Position numbers and translations under genes: made by a program. A DNA stretch of 64,000 nt. Source: Sphagnum compactum. Lineage: Eukaryota; Bryophyta; Sphagnopsida; Sphagnales. Within the stretch, counting starts at the first letter, position 1, and the number at the start of each line of letters is the position of its first letter. Shown piece after piece: positions 60,269 to 64,000 of this stretch. The stretch covers positions 4,659,207-4,723,206 of the forward strand of contig OZ234496.1 of NCBI GenBank assembly GCA_965153455.1. Reading direction: 5' to 3'. Under the pieces are notes generated by a model, which worked only from the letters and a program-made list of their open reading frames with translations, did no database searches and was not told the origin of the DNA.

Positions 60269-63024
60269 ACTCCTCTTCTGAGATCCCAGCTGTGCTGTTG
60301 GCTCTCCTTATAGCGGTCAGTTTGATGTGATTATTGTGCTCACGGAAGTGCAACAAGGCCAGAGAAGAAGAGTTTCTTAGGCTGCAGTGCGTGGCACTAG
60401 AGGAGCAAGCCCGGCAGGTGGGAAGAGGAATCCAAAAGGTTGAAGCAGTCAGACATTTCCAGAGCCGAACACAGATGTTGAGGAGCAGTAGGAGCAAGAG
60501 GAGAAGGTGACTACAGAAAGCAGACGAAGTCTGAAGCTAAACTCACAGAGCATGCAGAGATGGAAGCTGTCAACAAGAGGAAGCGGGCGGAGCTTGCAGC
60601 TGCAAACAAGAAGCAAGCGGAGTTTCAAGCTGCGAACAGCAAACAGGCAGAGGATGAAGCTCACATTAGGAAGCAGGTGGAGCTTGAAGCTGCAAACAGG
60701 AAATGGGAAGGGAAAGAATCTCACACTAGGAAGCAAGCTGAATTGGAGATTGAACGGAGGAAGCAGGCTGAGAATGAAGCTGCAGATAGGAGAAGACAGG
60801 CTGAGGAGGAGGAGACTAAGAGCCAGAAAATGGCTGAGGAAAAAGCAAGAGCAAGAGGCTGAGCTAGAAGCTAACCCTTAAAAGAAACAGATGTTGGAAG
60901 CTCAACACAGAAATCAGGCATAGGAACTAGCAAACCACACTAAGAGTGTAGACAAGGCACAGCAGCAGCAGGGGGAAGTACCAAGTGCAGTGTAGCCTAA
61001 GAAGAAGCAGCAGATGGGTGCAGGTTGATATTTTTATTTTGTATGTGGGAAATCAAAAAAAATACGATGCAAGCAGTGCAAGTGGGTACATTACTGGTAT
61101 GCATTTTTCTAACACACTGTGTTGATGTGGGCAGAGGTTGTCTGGAATGTCATCATGTGGGTTGGGATGTTGTGAGATCATACCCATGGCCTTGATTGAT
61201 GTGTTTGGTTTGCTGGTGATCATATTACATGCGGTTCATGAACTTATGATTTGGTTGGTTTGGGGATGTCCAGTTCTTAGAGCCTCTCTGGAATGTCATC
61301 ATGCGCGTTAGCATATTGTGGGGTCATACCCATACGGCCTTGATGTGATTGGTTTGCTGATGATGATATATGCAGTTCATGAACATACAATTTGGTTGTG
61401 TTTTTGGGGGATGTCCAGTTGTACAGAATGTCAAATGCAGCATTGGGTTGCTGTCCACAAGTTTGAATGCCATGGTCCCGAAACAGGCAGCCCTGGGAGC
61501 CTGGATACTGATAGTGGGACATTCTCTGAGGTGCATAGCCCTGGAATCTCAAGGAGTGAGAATCATAAGGTCTTCGGTGACTTCACAGACACCAGCAATG
61601 TGAATGAAGTAGGACCACCAGCACAGGTGTTGTTGAATCCTGATGGACCAACTCGGATGCAACAAAAGCTGCCATCTTGGACTGTGACCTCTAATGGGCA
61701 ACAACGTGCAAAGGCAAAGAAGGTTTGTTGGGAGAAACTAACCTGGAAGCTCCTTTCCACTTTTGGTTTGGCCCTTTCCAACCCACAGACAGTATTGGGG
61801 TAGCCTCTATGGTTCTTAAGAAGAGAGTGTGGATTGCAGTTGAGCTGGGCGAATTAAGCAGACGGAAAAGCCTCCCAGAAGCATGTTAAATGCTGGATCA
61901 TTATGTGGACCCTCTTGAATAAGGTAAAGAGGAGTTCCATACTAGTTGTGACAGTCCCCCCCTTTTGCTGGATCCTTTGTTTCATTGGTGGTTGGTGTTG
62001 TTGTGGTATTGGTGGAATTCCTCAGCATTTCTTTGACACATGCATCTCTTTCTGCTGGATGAACATATTGGTATTCTCAGATAGATGTACTTCTGTCCTG
62101 CAAATGCCATGGTTAGTTGAGGTTGTTTCCAATATAGATCTGCTAATTTACTGCTTTTCAATCCCATCTGAGCAGAAGATAGTAGGGAATCTGCCACCTC
62201 ACGGACCCTAGGTTATGCCAAGAAGGATGATACAGATAATTAGTTTCCTTGCAAAGTTTGGTTGGAATTGAATGTTGTAAATGGGCCTGGGGTCTATTGT
62301 CTTCCAGTCATTTCCCACTGAACAATCCAGTCCAGTAGGTCAATTCACATGAGAAAGAGGGTTTTCTTCAAGAAACGGAAAGGGCCAGTTGTGGGAGTAT
62401 ATACTGTCTAGGATTTCTAGAGTTTCTAAATGTCTAACCTGAGAGCTGGAAAGATGAGATGTGCTGAGCACATATGAATTGTATGTGTGATTTCAGGTTT
62501 TCTATTGACTTCATGCAAATGATTTGCGTGGACAAGGTTATTGAGGAAATGTCTCTTGATGATTCCATTCAAGAGACAACACTTATTCACCACTATTTTG
62601 GTGGGTGTCTGCAATCACAGGTATTAGTCTCAGGACTAGAGTGAAGATATCTTTCCAATGCAGAAACTGCTGTACTCTGGTTGACCTACTTACTCCATAC
62701 ATATGTCCATCTGGTGTGTCATGGATTTCTTTAGTCTGGATCTGCTTGGTCTTGCTGTTTATCAGACATTCATATTGTTCTAGAACTAGTTAATCCTATT
62801 TAAACCTTGGAGATGTAGGGGAGGAAGAGGGCTAATGTGGGTGCTATTCTGATGTTCTGCTGTCAGGTGAAGTGTATACAGTGCCTGCATGAATCTAATC
62901 GATATGAACTCATGATGGATCTTCTTTCGGATATCCAAGGCAATGTTAAGTCCGTGGAGGATGCTCTTGCTCAATTCACAGATACTGAACTGTTGGATGG
63001 TGCCAACAAGTACAAGTGTGACCA
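60262..63024 (+). pseudogene. UBP-C: MYND/USP ubiquitin hydrolase-like gene, partial
   Basis: Same layout as UBP-B. The hydrophobic N-terminal stretch starts at 60262 with the same in-frame TGA (60328-60330). A coiled-coil part covers about 60513-60862 and lacks 14 bp near its end. MYND half-exon 61427-61722 (CQMQHWVAVHKFEC). USP exons 62497-62620 (IDFMQ, QETTLIHHYFGG) and 62867-63024 (CIQCLHESNRYE, ALAQFTDTELLDGANKYKC). These three exons are open and in frame, making UBP-C the best-preserved downstream part of the three. A His box is not found; at 63265 the unit is cut by repeat copy D. The shared N-terminal TGA with UBP-B could be an inherited lesion or an unrecognised intron. Confidence 0.7.
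61130..61426 (+). repeat. ~145-bp tandem repeat before the MYND exon of UBP-C
   Basis: Three units with the same internal landmarks as in UBP-A and UBP-B. One middle unit has a small deletion in the ttggttgtgttttgggg landmark (reads ttggttggtttgggg). Confidence 0.7.
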
Positions 63025-63265
63025 GTATGTGCTGCTCATGTGCTCTGCAAATATTGGTGGTTGCTTTCATGTCCATCTCCAAAGCAAGGAAATTGAATAG
63101 TTTTATGATCCTGGAGACAAGTTGTTAGATGAAGTATATTTTTGTTCTGGAGTTGTCTAATTCTTGTGTGCAATGTAGGGAAGTACACTTGGATCCAGGA
63201 TTGTACAAAGTTGGTAAAGGTGGAGTGCAAATGGCTCATCCAGATGGTGTAACATGTAGTTCTAG
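63025..63265 (+). other. UBP-C downstream homologous block
   Basis: Matches 1944-2170 and 52494-52715, up to the point where repeat copy D begins near 63266. Confidence 0.55.
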
Positions 63266-64000
63266 GCTAGCAGGTGCCCTGGAGAAAATGGGTGAAGTAC
63301 CAGGGCCCAGGGCTGAAGGATGTGCAAGGCAAGGTGCTTGCCCTTTGAAACTGACCTCCTTCCTCTGACAGATTCTAATTATGATATTAGTTCTGGATAA
63401 TCACTCCTTCACACCCACTAGTACATTGCAACACTTGAGGTTCTGTATTGTAGTAGAGGGTGACAGTTCAGTACCATGCACATTAATGAAGTTGGTGAAG
63501 TGGGAGGGAAGTGCATGCGGTTTACCAGCACTTGGAAATGAGTGAATTTGGAGTTTGGGTGAAGGGAAAAGAAAAACCCCAGGTTGAGTGTTTTGCGCAT
63601 TCTATTCCGGTACATGTGTAACAGGTTTGCGGAAAACATAATTTTTAAAAAACAAACGAAAAAGTTAGGAAAAGCATGAGCAGATAAAGATATCCATAAA
63701 GTCACCTTGCCTTCACCCTCTTTTTGGGCCTCCTTTTACCCCCATACCCCTCTTTCAACCTCAAATCAGTGGTATACGCAAAGTAATGAAATTGTATTAA
63801 ATCTGGGTATGAAATGTTAGAAACTTAGCATTCAATGCACAGGGTTTGAGAATAGTTATAGTAGTGGTACATGTAGGAGCAATGGAAAAATATCTACCAA
63901 CACTATAGGCCCTCAGGAGAAAAGAAAGAGGGGTGAATATCAGTGTTGTCTGGTTGTTCCTTTTCGAGAGAACCTCTTGTCCAGTTCTGACATTTTAAAA
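63266..64000 (+). repeat. Dispersed repeat family, copy D (cut by the window end)
   Basis: Starts at ggtgccctggagaaaatggg, the same point that begins homology in copies A (3210) and C (35978), and carries the gaagttggtgaagtgggagg landmark near 63490. It interrupts the UBP-C downstream block, so it probably inserted there after the unit was duplicated. Confidence 0.75.

Overview
The window reads as nuclear DNA of a land plant. Coding exons are separated by short GT-AG introns in AT-rich surroundings. Diverged repeats recur in both orientations, and several stretches are decayed chloroplast genes. I see no bacterial, phage or CRISPR features. The plastid insert carries infA, a petD intron end and rpl36/rps11/rpoA remnants. 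A donor plastome that kept infA fits a gymnosperm or another non-angiosperm lineage, but this is only a hint and I do not name a species.

The main content is a tandem array of two neighbouring gene families. (1) Roco genes (LRR-Roc GTPase-COR, of the plant TORNADO1 type) occur three times on the + strand. Roco-1 (18561-22721) is broken by a nonsense codon and a 1-nt deletion. Roco-2 (45377-49646) has three exons, an open frame and about 1293 residues. Roco-3 (57873-60268) has lost its 5' half to a plastid insertion and carries a frameshift and a lost stop. (2) MYND/USP-type ubiquitin hydrolase (UBP15-19-like) remnants occur at 1-2230 (UBP-A), 49709-52800 (UBP-B) and 60262-63265 (UBP-C). UBP-B and UBP-C begin within about 65 bp of the Roco 3' ends, so the duplicated unit is Roco plus UBP. 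UBP-A probably belongs to another unit that starts left of the window.

Layout: 1-2.2 kb UBP-A; 3.1-6.1 kb repeat copy A; 6-13 kb AT-rich spacer; 13.0-17.0 kb repeat copy B, inverted; 17.0-18.56 kb Roco-1 leader with an internal tandem duplication; 18.56-22.7 kb Roco-1; 22.7-29.2 kb mostly single-copy sequence with one 1.2-kb repeat insertion; 29.2-30.9 kb a plastid rpl14 fragment and an inverted repeat; 33.1-35.6 kb minisatellite and tandem-duplicated sequence; 35.8-40.4 kb repeat copy C; 42.7-44.3 kb a second copy of the minisatellite block; 44.3-45.4 kb Roco-2 leader; 45.4-52.8 kb Roco-2 plus UBP-B; 54.0-57.9 kb composite plastid insertion (rpl14, rps8, infA, rpl36, rps11, rpoA, petD); 57.9-63.3 kb Roco-3 plus UBP-C; 63.3 kb to the end, repeat copy D.

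The most notable signal is in the Roco LRR domains. Roco-1 and Roco-2 share a nearly identical framework, but short blocks at the exposed positions of the LRR beta strands are replaced. This pattern is typical of diversifying recognition receptors. It suggests the array may be a fast-evolving receptor cluster rather than a simple developmental-gene duplication.
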